A stretch of DNA of 64,000 nucleotides from Ctenosaura bakeri. Lineage: Eukaryota; Chordata; Lepidosauria; Squamata; Iguanidae. The position numbers and the translations under genes are program-made. The notes beneath the pieces were generated by a model. That model made no database searches, was not told where the DNA came from, and worked only from the letters and a program-made list of their open reading frames with translations. Below, one piece after another: positions 26,767-36,990 of this stretch. The stretch covers positions 992,001 through 1,056,000 of the forward strand of contig CAOLHI010000079.1 of the NCBI GenBank assembly GCA_948474755.1, written 5' to 3'. Each line of letters opens with the position of its first letter. Within the stretch, counting starts at the first letter, position 1.

Positions 26767-27085
26767 ACTCATTTTGTATGCAAGCCCTAGTAGCCCAGCC
26801 AAGAACTGCCAATCACATTCCCCACATAAAAGAACCCCACTTGAAAATAGATGCTAATATACATTACATAATAAACACTTACATACAAATAGTAATAGAA
26901 ATACATGCTAATCAATGCTCAGACCAAATTCACATATCATAACCTGTAGGATTAAGTCCTATTGGTCAAAATTTTAGGTATGAAAGCAATTTTCTTGAAG
27001 ACTGCTAGCATTATTAAAATTCCAAATATCTGCCCATAAAAAAATAAGTGACTTTTTCTTACACTGGAATAGTAAACTAACTTAC

Positions 27086-27158
27086 TATTTCTAAACTTTC
27101 CTCTTGGAATTTCTATTTCCTTAGAGAAGAATGTCTCCACTAACAATCTACTTCAGTT
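27086..27158 (-). other. Possible small untranslated exon on the minus strand
   Basis: Read on the minus strand, TATTTCTGTAG precedes a purine-rich 73-nt stretch (a 54-nt version is possible from a second TTAG at 27140). It ends AGAAATA|GTAAGT, a full-strength donor. It lies 1.8 kb downstream of the large CpG island in minus-strand sense. It has no long ORF, so it would be a 5'-UTR exon. Only the splice-site pattern supports it. Confidence 0.2.
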
Positions 27159-28404
27159 CTACAGAAATACTACTTACATTATTCATATCACCAAAAAGAT
27201 AGATACTATCCTTCACTAACAGCAGAACTAGAAAGACTTTATAGCAACAGATGTTACTGTACAACAGTGCAATATTCACTATTCACACAGTGGACAATTC
27301 AGACAGTCCAGCTTAACTATATCTAAATCCAAATGCCACTGAATAAAAGCAACAAAGTTCTCAACAAAAGTATTTTATGAAAAGGTATGACAATTTTTTA
27401 GAAAATGCACTCAGCACATAATTTTTTTGGATATTGGAAGTAGTAAGAAGAAGAGTACTGCAATATTCAACAGAGATGTTAACAGCTTTGCTCTACAATA
27501 GGATATTTACTGTACTTTATTCTTCTACTGACTTGTATGGCATGGAATATCTACAGTACTTCAGAGGCAGATAGAATCAATGAATTAAACTGCAAACCGG
27601 CTGAAAAACATTTTACCTTTCCATCCATTATAAAAGCTGCCTCTAAGCAAAGTTTGTTATATGAGTAGAATTCAAATAAATCAAGCAAGATATGTTATTG
27701 ATAGAAAGCATTCTAATTCTTTAAAATAATGGCATCCCATGACCCAAATTAATAATTTCCAGAGTGCAAAATAAAAAGTCTGGAAAACTAGCACAGTAAT
27801 AATAGGAGACTGTCTGTAAATATGCATTTCATATTATAGATATTAAAGAATATTAAAAATATCCTTTTTATCAATTTATTTAGCACCACTGGCTTTGCAA
27901 ATTGTTAAACACTTTTGAAATAAATATCAATTTTCAGCAATTAATATGTAAGCTAATACTGTGTGAAGGCACAAAATACAAATCAAAAGAATGACAAGCT
28001 CTTCAAAGTCTTTTAAATCCATTACTATATATTTATGGTAGCCACAAGTGTAATGAGGGGGAAAGATCAAGCATTTATTTCCTCTGCATTTTACATACTG
28101 CCATTTTCATACTCTAAACACAATAGAACACAACAAAACACATCAACAGCTTCGTTTAACTTTGTAGATTTGAAAAGTATGTCTCAAATATACCTAAGCA
28201 ACCTAAGGTATACTTAGAATGTAAAGATAATAACTAATTTAACTTGTAATGTGATTATAGAATCACATGGCACTATTGTCTCTTACAAAACATGCTTATA
28301 AGTGCAGGAATGGGACCAGTTAATTGTGCTTGCTCTTCTAAATACATGCTGACAAGAGAAACTATGCAACACTCCACACCATCCTATATCCTGGTTTGTG
28401 TGCG

Positions 28405-28605
28405 CGCATGCCCTTCAAGTCGCCTGCAGACTTATGGCGACCCCATGAATTTCACAGGTTTTTTTTTAGGCAAGGAATATTCAGAAGTGGATTTGTCAAT
28501 TCCTTCCTCTGAAATATAGCCCACGGCACCTGATATTCGTTTATGGTCTTCCATCCAGGTACTAACCAGAGCAAACCGTGTCTAGCGTCCAAGATCCTAT
28601 GAGAC
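28405..28605 (-). repeat. 5S-rRNA-derived SINE with Bov-B tail, minus strand
   Basis: CCTTCAAGTCGCCTGCAGAC and ATGGCGACCCCATGAATTTC form the reverse-complemented LINE tail. CTTCCATCCAGGTACTAACC and AGCGTCCAAGATCCTATGAG are the reversed 5S promoter region. Confidence 0.85.
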
Positions 28606-28899
28606 TGGACAGCTTTATTTATACTGAGCACGTACAATACTCTTCATCATTAGACTTCATTGCACCCTGTAACAGCACTGTAGTCAAGATGAAGAACGAT
28701 TAATTCACATAAAAGGTACTCCTCAATGCCCTCCATTTCTTCACGAAAGCCTGATATGCAAAATAACAAACACTCAGTCTAAAATAAATATTGTCGTCTT
28801 CACCATCCTCTCCAATGATTAAAACAGATTATGGCTGCCAATTAAGCAGGCACTGAGAGGGTGAGGAGCAACCAGCGGGGCACCCACGTTTCTATACAC

Positions 28900-30450
28900 C
28901 GATTCCTTGGTGAGGTCACAACGTGGCGGTGGTTGGGGTATGGGAAAGCGGTGGTAACAAGTTCGCACTAAAAGTGATCTTAAATACTGCACATGGTGGA
29001 AGTTGAAAATTGGGCAGATGGGAGCGAAGAAGAGGTGCGAGATTTAAAAGGGCTGCCTTTGACTGCAGGACTGAGGCAGAGCGACAGAATGGAAGCCACT
29101 CCGCGGCACGGACTGGCGAGTCAGCAACCTCACCTACAATGTCGTTAAGGAGGAATTTAAAAGTCGCTTCTTGAACGCAGCCTCGCCTTCCCGCTTCCCT
29201 CAGAGAGCACCAACTCCAGCATCGTAGGGGGCGTGGGGGGGAGTAAGCCCACCGGAAGCGCCCACATGCCCCAACCTGAGGCCGCGGGGAGGGGCGGGGA
29301 GGGGAGGAGGCCGGAGGTGAGAGGAAAGCCAGCAACCAACATCGACCGACTGGTTTTGCCTTTCCGCTCTCCTCAGCACATAGGAGGCGGCCGGCGGGCT
29401 AGGTGGGGACGCTTTCCTTTCCCTGCGGGGAATTTACTGAGGGAAATTTCTCTCGCTCGCTTTGCCGAAGGGGAATGGGGGGGGGGTGAGTGGATGATGG
29501 GAGGGAGAGGGGAGAAGAGCCGTGTGGGAAACGGGAAGGGGGCGGGAAGGAGGAAAAAAAGGTGGGGGGGCACTGCGGTGAATGCGGGGCCGCAACAACG
29601 CACTCACCGCCTTCCTTTCTCTCTTTCTCCGTCTGCCTCTCACAGTTCGTCCAGCTCAGGCTCCCACCGTCCGCCTCCTTTTCACATCTTCACGCCGCGG
29701 TCCAGCGCCCCTCCCCCTTTCGCTGTCTGCTGGGCTCGCGCCAACCCGGTCCGTTCGGGTTTGAAGTTCGAACGCCTCCTTTCAACAGCCCCGCTCGCGG
29801 GCAGGCGGCCGGGCGCGCGCTCGTGAGGGTTGGGAGGCGGCGGCGGCGGCGAGATGGAGAAGACCGAAGGGAGGGGAGGGGAGGGGAGGGGAGGGGAGGG
29901 GGTGCGTTGGGCAGGAATAGCCGCGAAGGCGAAAGCGGAGCAGGGAAACGCGGACCGTCCCCCGCACAAAAGCTTCACAATAGAAACACACACACACACA
30001 CAGCGCGAGAGACAGAACGGCGCGCGTGTGCGCGTGGATGTGAGAATCGAAGGCGTGGCCTCGCTCCTCCGGCTCCCGCACCCGCTCTGCCGAAACGGGG
30101 GGGGGTGTTGGCGAAGGTGGTGCGGGCGACGGTACGGAGTTGTGGTTTACGCCGCCACCGGACCGGCGTCCTCTCTCTCTCTCGCTAAACACGCTGGAAA
30201 AAGGGAGCCGGGAAACGCCTGCCGTGTCCTACCTCCCACCTTCCTCCTCGTCTTCCTTCTGTTCCCCCCCCCCCGAGGTGTCGGGTGGTACAGGCTAGTT
30301 CTGCTCTTTCTTGAGCGGCGAGGGTGATGGAGGTGGCACCCGAGTTATTGCGGCGTTTACTCCAAGCCGGCTTCCCGCAGCCAATCGGAAAGAGAGGAGG
30401 CGGGGCTCGTGGCTGCTTCAGAGAGAACGAGACCGCGCGGGGGAGAGCAG
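28900..30450. promoter_or_regulatory. Large CpG island, probable promoter of a minus-strand gene
   Basis: About 1.5 kb of strongly GC- and CpG-rich DNA with (GGGGA)n, (AC)n and CGG runs. A CCAAT box lies at 30381-30385 next to a GC box near 30396. Donor-like sites on the minus strand occur where the plus strand reads CGCACTCACCGCC (exon end near 29608, GCG|GTGAGT) and CCTACCTCCC (exon end near 30233, GAG|GTAGGA). In other vertebrates WASF1 is transcribed divergently from CDC40, so this island may be its promoter and untranslated first exon, but no WASF1 coding sequence was found here. Long GC-rich ORFs in this region overlap on both strands in several frames and look like composition artefacts. 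Confidence 0.5.
29868..29902 (+). repeat. (GGGGA)n tract, G-quadruplex-capable
   Basis: About seven consecutive GGGGA units in the CpG island, followed by another G-run. Four or more G4 runs with single-base spacers satisfy the simple G-quadruplex pattern. On the minus strand it is a C-rich i-motif-capable tract. Confidence 0.85.
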
Positions 30451-30483
30451 CAAAGGGGTATACTGAGGGTGGGATTTTTATTT

Positions 30484-30650
30484 ATTTTTATTTTATTATT
30501 ATTATTATTATTTTATTTTATTATTATTATTATTATTATTACTATTTTATTAATATTATTTATTTTTTATTATTTTTATTTATTTATTTATTTGTATCCT
30601 GCCTCTCCATATGGATCGAGGCGGCGAACAACTTACAAATAGCATGTATT
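30484..30650. repeat. (TTA)n-rich microsatellite joined to an L2-type tail on the minus strand
   Basis: About 110 bp of TTA/TTTA repeats run into TTTGTATCCTGCCTCTCCAT and GAGGCGGCGAACAAC, the reverse-complemented LINE tail. The microsatellite probably grew from its A/T-rich end. Confidence 0.75.
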
Positions 30651-30824
30651 TCGATACATTTCTATACATTCCTATACATTTTTTTATGCCTGTATATGTG
30701 TGTGTGCACGAACGCGCGCGCACACATGCACATACACAGAAGAATATAAATATGCTCTCAGAGGGACTTCATATGTAAGCTTGGAGAAGTTCTATGTCGT
30801 ACCATAACTCCCAGAATGCCCCAA

Positions 30825-30930
30825 CCAGAATGGCCGAAATGCCCTAAGGGCACCAGATTCTATCTGATCTTGGAAGCTAAGCAGGGTTAGCTCTGATTAG
30901 TACTTGGATGGGAGACTATCAAAGAATCAA
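30825..30930 (+). repeat. 5S-rRNA-derived SINE head, truncated
   Basis: GATCTTGGAAGCTAAGCAGG, GTTAGCTCTGATTAGTACTT and GGATGGGAGACTATCAAAGA match 5S rRNA box A/IE/C order. The 3' tail is missing. Confidence 0.85.
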
Positions 30931-31348
30931 CACGCGAGAGATGCTGAGAGCTGTAGTACCAAATGGAACTTTTCCACACTCCGGTCTCAGTTCTGACTGG
31001 GAAAAATAGTTCACAGAGGATTAATGCAAATATTTGTATTTCCTTCTATTTTCCTTTGGAGAACTACTTACTTGGAAAGGAAGGGAACCAAGAAAGCAAG
31101 AATACAATACATACAATACAATGTAAATACAATAAACTCTAACATTTGTTACTGAAACAGTAGCTAGATACTCTCAACTCTATGCTTAATAGTGAAAGGA
31201 TTACAGAATAAGAATGTTTAGAACAGAATATGAATTGTCTGTTCCAGACTTGTTTCTTCAGTAAGACAGAACTGGGGTGGGGGAGTTTCATTGCAACATA
31301 GAGGACCAATTTCCCATATGCCTTGATTTGGTCTTGTCTTCAGTAGTA

Positions 31349-31731
31349 CAGTAATCCCTCCACGTTCGCTAGGCTTACAGGCACAGGACCCCTGTGAAAG
31401 TGAAAAAACCATGAATAACTCTAGGCCCTTCCAAACCATATTTAACACACACACACAAAAGTATGATTACCATATTCAACCCACTGGATTCTTTTGTGGC
31501 ATCAGGGTTCCTTCACAAGGCAAAAGTGGCTGGCTGGTGGGGCTTCCTGCCACCTCTACTGCTGTCCCACACCCTTTTTAATAGGGACTTGCCTCATTCA
31601 CAGTTTCTCAGTCTCACGAGGCTTGCGGTCCCTATTAAAAATGGCACAGGGAAGCAACAAAGCTGACAGCAAATAATCTGTGAATAATCAAATCTGCAAA
31701 AGTGAAACCCACAGATGTGGAGGGCTGAATG
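31349..31731. mobile_element. Tigger-like DNA element
   Basis: Left TA|CAGTAATCCCTCCACG and right GATGTGGAGGGCTGAATG|TA are inverted repeats with TA on both sides. About 383 bp, lying between the two CpG islands. Confidence 0.7.
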
Positions 31732-31844
31732 TACTGGCAGGCACAGCAGCCATAAATTATCATGGCATCTTAGAGCACAAGCTTCCAACTAAGAAGCACA
31801 TAGGACTGAGCATAAAGCTACATACAGCTGCATGATTTTACTTA

Positions 31845-32016
31845 TACTGTATTTGCTGGCATATAAGATGCACCCGTGTATGAGACACAGTCCATTTATG
31901 CACTGGCAAATACTCTTTGCGGGCATATAAGACACACCAACATATAAGACACACTGCAATTTCAAACAGCATTTTTCAGGGGGGAAAGTGAAGCCTATAT
32001 TCCAGCAAATACAGTA
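31845..32016. mobile_element. Short TIR MITE related to the element at 11764-12555
   Basis: TACTGTATTTGCTGGCATAT at the left pairs with ATATTCCAGCAAATACAGTA at the right. Internal CATATAAGACACACC motifs recall the larger element. About 172 bp, non-coding. Confidence 0.7.
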
Positions 32017-32022
32017 ATTTAT

Positions 32023-32041
32023 CATCATCATCATCATCATA
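32023..32041 (+). repeat. (ATC)n microsatellite
   Basis: About six ATC units. Confidence 0.9.
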
Positions 32042-32084
32042 TTAAGCAATATCATAATCATTTATCCTTTTTTTCCCACAGTCA

Positions 32085-32315
32085 CAAGGTCAAAATGCCC
32101 TAAAGGCACCAGATCTCATTTCATCTTGGAAGCTAAGCAGGGTCAGCTCTGGTAAGTACTTGGATGGGAGACCACCAAAGAATACCAGGTGATCCAGGCT
32201 ATATTTCGGAGGAAGGAACTGGCAAAACCCCCTCTGAGTAGGCCTTGCCTAAGAAAATCCTATGAAATTCTTGAGATCGCCATAAGTCTACAGGTGACTT
32301 GGAAGGCAGGCGTGC
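32085..32315 (+). repeat. 5S-rRNA-derived SINE, nearly full length
   Basis: CATCTTGGAAGCTAAGCAGG, TACTTGGATGGGAGACCACC and AATACCAGGTGATCCAGGCT, then a body and the Bov-B-like end GATCGCCATAAGTCTACAGG. Not a 5S gene: it continues 130 bp past the 5S-like part. Confidence 0.88.
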
Positions 32316-32724
32316 ACACGTGGGAATACAATCAACTAACCCTTGTATGCTGGTGGGAAACACTAAAATGCGTTTGTCCCAGTTTTTGTATGTGAGGAAA
32401 TCAGAGTGCTGTATATTCAAGTAGTTTATCAATACAGGCCATAGTATGCTTGCAGTTCTTTCTGTATATGATTCCTCGGAATTAAAAGTAAGAAACTTTA
32501 CCCTCAAGTAGGTGAGGACAGGATAATAATTCGGCAGAGCATCCCTATCCTCTACCCACACTTCCGTGATCAGGTTAGCACCGCCAATTGCATGCTGGGA
32601 CATGTATTTGTTCAAAGTCCTACAATGTTTAATCTCAAAAGTGACTGGAGGGGTGAATTACGCTCCCCTCACAGCGTGTTGACAGACGTCCAAATGAAGC
32701 ACGCATATTTTTTAAATATTTTTA

Positions 32725-33350
32725 CTAATTTAAATTGGTCAGAGCCGAGGAGGCAGCGAAACGATCCGAAAGGGAAGCGGGAACGGGGTTTACAGAGCTG
32801 CCAGGATCCGGCGGGCGCTGCTCGCCTCCGCTCCCTCCTGCCCGCGGCCTACTTCCGGTTTCGGTAAGATGTCCGCCGCCATCGCCGCGCTCGCCTCCTA
32901 CGGCGGCTCCGACTCTGACTCCGAGTCGGGCTCCGATGGGGAGGGCAAGCCCGGCCGTTCGGTGCAGGTTGCCGGCGGGGACGCGGTGCTTCACCTCGCC
33001 GCCCGCGCCCCCGCCCCCGCCCCGCAGGCGCTGTTGCCCGCGGTGGACTCGGCCCCGGCCGTGTCTGTGAAGGTAAGGATCGCCGCGAGGACCCGGCCGG
33101 GCCTCCTGCGAGGCGAGCGGGCTTTGACTTTCCCAGCGCCTTCTGCCGACGCGCTGGCCTGGTTCTGTCCCTGTGGCGTGAGTTGGGAGGCCTTGGGCCT
33201 CGCAGCTGCTGTTTCGGGGGATGTCCCATCTCGTCGAGACTCTTTACCAAGCCATAGGGGACAGGCAGGCAGGAAGCTGGAAGGGTTCTCCCACCGCGGA
33301 GATGGCGACGAGACGGGTTCCCCTGAGAGCCTGACTCCCGTGTGAGAGAG
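32725..33350 (+). promoter_or_regulatory. CDC40: CDC40 CpG-island promoter
   Basis: The sequence switches abruptly from AT-rich to CpG-rich about 140 bp before the CDC40 ATG and stays CpG-rich into the first 250 bp of intron 1. The TATA-less upstream part contains ACTTCCGG at 32851-32858, a consensus ETS/GABPA core typical of housekeeping promoters. A GCCGCCATC element just inside the coding exon (32876-32884) resembles a YY1 site. Transcription probably starts between about 32750 and 32860. Site functions are inferred from motifs only. Confidence 0.7.
32869..33072 (+). CDS. CDC40: CDC40 (PRP17) coding exon 1, N-terminus
   Basis: This exon opens with MSAAIAALASYGGSDSDSE, matching the conserved start of vertebrate CDC40/PRP17, a WD40-repeat factor of the second catalytic step of pre-mRNA splicing in the nucleus. 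It encodes 68 residues: an Ala-rich start, a Ser/Asp/Glu acidic tract (about residues 10-26), an Ala/Pro-rich low-complexity stretch (about 43-56), then a VDSAPAVSVK ending that resembles human VDSAPEVAVK. The ATG has A at -3 and is preceded by CpG-rich promoter sequence. The exon ends AAG|GTAAGG, a good splice donor in phase 0, and joins in frame to the exon at 47925. The Ala/Pro stretch looks somewhat longer than in mammals. Identification rests on remembered family sequence and on the continuity of three exons, and is very secure. Confidence 0.95.
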
Positions 33351-33547
33351 GCGGGGAAAAGGGGTGCGAAAGGTGGTCGGTCAGCTTCCATCTGGAACAC
33401 CACAGGTTGAGAATTAGTTGTCTAGAGCAGTGGTTCTTCACCTTTTCTTTACTGGGGACTCCTTGTAAATATAATTTGTTGTCGGGTATCGCAAGACAAT
33501 GCAAGATTTCAATTTAGATTTAAATATTTAAATGTTTATTTATTAAG

Positions 33548-33728
33548 GGCTTCTGGAGACGAGGGTTCGAATCCTAGACTCAGACACTGGGTGGCTTTGG
33601 GCAAGTCACATTCTCTCAGCCTCAGAGGAAGGCAAAGCCTCTGAAGAAATTATGCCAAAAAACCTCCTGTGGTCAGTTCATTTTAGGTTTGCCGTAAGTC
33701 AGAAGTGAGTCGAAGGCACACCACAGCA
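33548..33728 (+). repeat. tRNA-derived squamate SINE with Bov-B tail (nested)
   Basis: GAGGGTTCGAATCCTAGACT is a B-box region, followed by ACTGGGTGGCTTTGGGCAAG, and a tail with GCCGTAAGTCAGAAGTGAGT ending GAAGGCACACC. Lies inside the hAT element. Confidence 0.85.
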
Positions 33729-33787
33729 AAGTGCTGCAGACAAGGGGGGCGTCCATTGTGTCTCTCCTCTTTGAAAAAATGGCTTGT

Positions 33788-33952
33788 GTCAACCCTAAAG
33801 CAAACCTATCATGAGAGTTTTCTTGGCTAGGTTTGTTGCTTTTGCCTTTCTCTGAGCCTGAGAGAATGTGACTTGCCCCTTGGGTTTCCATGGTCAAATG
33901 GGGATTCAGAACCTGGTCTCCAGAGTCATACTCACACACCTGCTGCCATTTT
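33788..33952 (-). repeat. tRNA-derived squamate SINE, minus strand (nested)
   Basis: The reverse complement of the family body: AACCCTAAAGCAAACCTATC, GAGAATGTGACTTGCCCCTT and CTGGTCTCCAGAGTCATACT. The head and tail are trimmed. Confidence 0.8.
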
Positions 33953-34088
33953 GTCACGTTTGTGTGTGCCTAAATTGCTCCCTCATTTGCAAAAGGGGGA
34001 GCAGTTTCAGCACTTGCCCCCTGCGCCACTGCCACATTCTTGTTGCTGCTGCTGATGTCCAACAGCAGGGCTTTGTGAACCCCTAGGA

Positions 34089-34425
34089 CAGGGCTTTCCA
34101 ATCGTGTGTCGCCACACATTAGTGTGTCACCTGAAAGGTATAGATGTGTCACCACCTTGGACTGAGAATGAGCCCCCTACCCGAGCCTTGGAAATGTATG
34201 TTATATATTATAAATAAATCATATATTTTTAAAAATATAAATGAAGGGTTTTCATGAGATATGATGTGTCCCCATACATTCGTTATTACAATTTATGTAC
34301 ATGCCTGGATCTCTTATAAGGGGTTAGTTTAACCTCAGGTCTGCTAGTAAAACTGAATTACTATGTCGCAAAATGAGGCATGTCTAAAAAGTGTGTCACC
34401 AACATGAAAAGTTTGGAAAGCTCTG
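34089..34425. mobile_element. hAT MITE nested in the older hAT element
   Basis: The ends CAGGGCTTTCCAATCGTGTG and AAAAGTTTGGAAAGCTCTG form inverted repeats. The flanking octamers CCCTAGGA (34081-34088) and CCCTAGGG (34426-34433) match at 7 of 8. Non-coding. Confidence 0.78.
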
Positions 34426-35129
34426 CCCTAGGGGACTCCAGAGCCCAGACTAAGAACCACTAATCTAGAGGGCTAATCTACCCTTTAATCGCTGTGGGTT
34501 TATGTTGATGAGGCCGTTGTGCCCCCTTTGACTGTTTCAGTGCTGTGTTGATGTTCTAGAGCACATCTATGCTATGATGATTAATTAGAATTCTTAATGT
34601 CAGAATTCCAGTGTCCCTGAGAATCCTGTGTAAACTGAAATCCCTGATCTTCAGTTGTGTACCCAGTGTCCTTTTGGACGTTGCTGGTGGAATAGTCTCA
34701 GAATCTTGCTTGAAAGGTGTGGAAGTCACTGCAGCCAGCCTAAACAGCTATAAATTCTAATCTGGTAGTCTCTGCTGCTCGAAGAAGTTCAGGTATATGG
34801 AGTTTGAGAGAAGCATTATTTAATACATATGAGTCACTTTACCCAATATGCTATATAGAAGTAGCAGAAATGTGTTATCCTAGCGTATAGACTCTTATTT
34901 ATTTACAGATTATGCTTGCGGTAAGGACGTAGGTAGTCAGAAATGATATCTCAAGGAGATTTAAAAAAAAACATTCAGTATGTTGAGTTACCTTAATATT
35001 TGTGCTGTACTGGTGGTTTTCAACTGAGAAAATATTTCTTTGATGTCTTCTGGGAAGCCTTGTTCTAATTTCTTTGAAAAATTAAGTTATGGTAGTATTC
35101 AGGGTGGGACATTTTCTTTTCTTTTATGT

Positions 35130-36990
35130 TATTGGATTTGTACCCCACCTTTCTCCCAAGATAGGATCCAAGGAAGCTTCCAAAAGATTAAAACAAAATT
35201 AAATTAAAATTTTCCAGTGTTTTAAAAATTGAAATAACAGTATTGAAAACCATGATTAAAACAGTTAAAAGACATTCAAAATGTATTGAAATTATAAATA
35301 ACAGACAAAAATACAGTACACCACTTCACACATTCTAGTGCTATATAATTTACAACCCAAAGGCCAGCCCAAGGAAAAGAAAGAAAGAAGGGGGCCAACT
35401 GGACTTCCCTTCCATTGTCTGGGAACACCACCAAGAAGGCTCCCTCTGTGTCCTTGCCAAATATATCTGTAAAAGTGTTGGAACTCAGAGGAAACCCTCC
35501 CCTGCAGATCTTAAAAGTTCATGCTGGTTTATATAAGGAGATACAGGGCATTTCCTCCCGAAACTGCAAACCCCAGGATTCCATAGGATGTTGCAAGTGG
35601 AATAATAGCGCTATAACAGTCTAGTGTGGAAATGGCCACAGTCTTTTAGAACCAAAGCTTTGAATTGTGCCCCAAAATAAACTAGCAGCCAGTGAAGTTC
35701 TGTCAGTGGGGAGTCACATGATCCCTGTAACCAGCCCCAGTCAACAGCCTGGCTACAGCGTTTTGAACATGCAGAATTTTCCAGTTTCCAAGGGCAGCTC
35801 CATGTAGAATGTATTACAGCAATCCAGATAGGATATAATCAAGGCATGTGTCACTGTAGCCAGATCTGACTTCTCAAGGAATAGGCACAGCAGACACTCT
35901 TGTTTGAACTGTGCCATGCAGTCCTGGCCATCACTGAAACCTGGGCATCTGGGCTTAGTTCTGAGTCCAGGAATATACCCAAGCTGCAAACCTGAGATTT
36001 CAGGGGGAATGTAACCCCATCTAGCACAAGCTGAATCTCTATTCCCTGGTCTGACTGACCAAAACCACTTCTATCTTGTCTGGATTCAGTTTCAATTTGT
36101 TCACCTTTGGTTACTGACATCAGGCACTGGTGTAGTACAAAGAGAGGTCCTTGGAACCAGATTTAAAGGAGAGATAGTAGGGTGTTCTCAGTATTCTGGG
36201 AACACTGAACCCCAAAACTCCAGGTGATCTCTCCCAAGAGGTTTCATGTATCTATTACACAGCGTGGGGGACACAACCAAGCTCTGAAGGACACCACAGG
36301 CAAGTGGCTAGATTGTTGAAGAGGTATCTCCCAGCACCAGCTTAGCCCCTCCCTCCAAGGACCAGAACAACTGTAGAACAGGGCCCCCAAGTTCCATCCC
36401 AGGGATTGCCTACCCAGAAGAATACCATTGTCAGTGGTACCGAAAGCCACTGAGGGGTCCAGCAAAGCCAACAGACAAACTCCCCTTGTCTAGTTACCTG
36501 CATGGGTCATCTGTCTAGGCAACCAAAGCTGTCTCCTGGCCTGAAGCCAAATTGAAACGGCTCTAGATAGTCTGTTTCATCCTGGAAGCCCTGGAACTGT
36601 GAGGCCACCATACACCCTAGAACCTTGTCCAAAAAAAGGAATGTTGGCTTTTAATTCTCCAACATGATGGGATCTAGGGAGGATTTTTTTCAATAGAGGT
36701 CTCACCACAGCCTCTTTTGGGCAAGATAGAAACTTGTATATGAGGCATATACTGTTCCTTATCCCACTCAGCCAGTTTTCCTCAAGCTGCGTTTAGGAGC
36801 CAGGAAGGGCATGGGTCCAGTACAGATGTGGTAGCTCTCACCTCTCCAAGGATCCTGTCCACATCCTTAGGTTGTATAGATTGAAACATATCCAATAATA
36901 GAAGATAATTAGGGGCCAAGATTACATCCACCAGACCTGCATCAACTACAGTGTCCAAGTCAGCACAGATTCTTTGTTTTGGTCAGTTTG
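35130..36990 (-). mobile_element. L2-type LINE, decayed, minus strand
   Basis: Read on the minus strand, frames contain a segment like PLLKK...LDKVLGCMVASQFQGF then DYLEPFQFGFRPG (about 36700-36500). Further on is a VSLLVLLD-like AFDTVDHGILLG region in degraded form (about 36440), then LVLDGVTFPLKSQVCSLGIF and SDLATVTHALIISYLDCCN (about 36060-35800). This is the order of an L2/CR1-group reverse transcriptase. The 3' end near 35130 carries the common CCCACCTTTCTCCCA-type tail. Many stops and frameshifts make it non-functional. A half-copy of the Harbinger-like MITE lies within it. Confidence 0.82.
35540..35637 (-). repeat. Half-copy of the palindromic Harbinger-like MITE, nested in the L2 LINE
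   Basis: It contains the arm AAACCCCAGGATTCCATAGG and the terminal AGTGTGGAAATGGCC shared with the full copies at 11267-11462 and 38158-38359. Only one arm is well preserved. Confidence 0.6.

Larger units (their letters stand above)
1..28900. other. AT-rich non-coding region, possibly a 5' intron of a minus-strand gene
   Basis: Outside the repeats listed separately I find no convincing coding exon here. The gaps (roughly 1-930, 3230-4410, 5680-9530, 9670-10820, 12560-16660, 16740-17380, 17490-18110, 19080-20940, 21580-26320 and 26770-28400) hold AT-rich sequence with short incidental ORFs. I looked for the conserved WASF1 N-terminus on the minus strand, because WASF1 lies head-to-head with CDC40 in mammals, and did not see it. 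Confidence 0.4.
33428..34462. mobile_element. hAT element interrupted by two SINEs and another hAT
   Basis: The ends CAGTGGTTCTTCACC and CTAAGAACCACTA are inverted. The flanking octamers GTCTAGAG (33420-33427) and ATCTAGAG (34463-34470) match at 7 of 8 positions, an 8-bp hAT target duplication. Most of the interior is later insertions, so the original element was probably a short MITE. Confidence 0.72.

Noticed and set aside
26324..26857. 177-codon ORF
   Set aside because: It is contained mostly within a non-autonomous Tigger-like element whose relative at 38511 does not keep the frame. No transposase motif.
1..28900. WASF1 coding exons on the minus strand
   Set aside because: The highly conserved N-terminal sequence was not seen in any reverse frame, so the gene is not annotated, only suggested by synteny.
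29233..30327. Several ORFs of 130-232 codons across the large CpG island
   Set aside because: They overlap on both strands in several frames, are Arg/Gly/Pro-rich and show no domain. GC-rich DNA has few stop codons.
32085..32200. 5S rRNA gene
   Set aside because: The 5S-like part is diverged, incomplete and fused to a SINE body and tail; the same arrangement recurs on the opposite strand at 28405-28605.
32735..33403. Alternative-frame ORFs over CDC40 exon 1 (including a 184-codon minus-strand ORF)
   Set aside because: They are shadows of the CpG-rich exon; the CDC40 frame is fixed by homology and splice phase.
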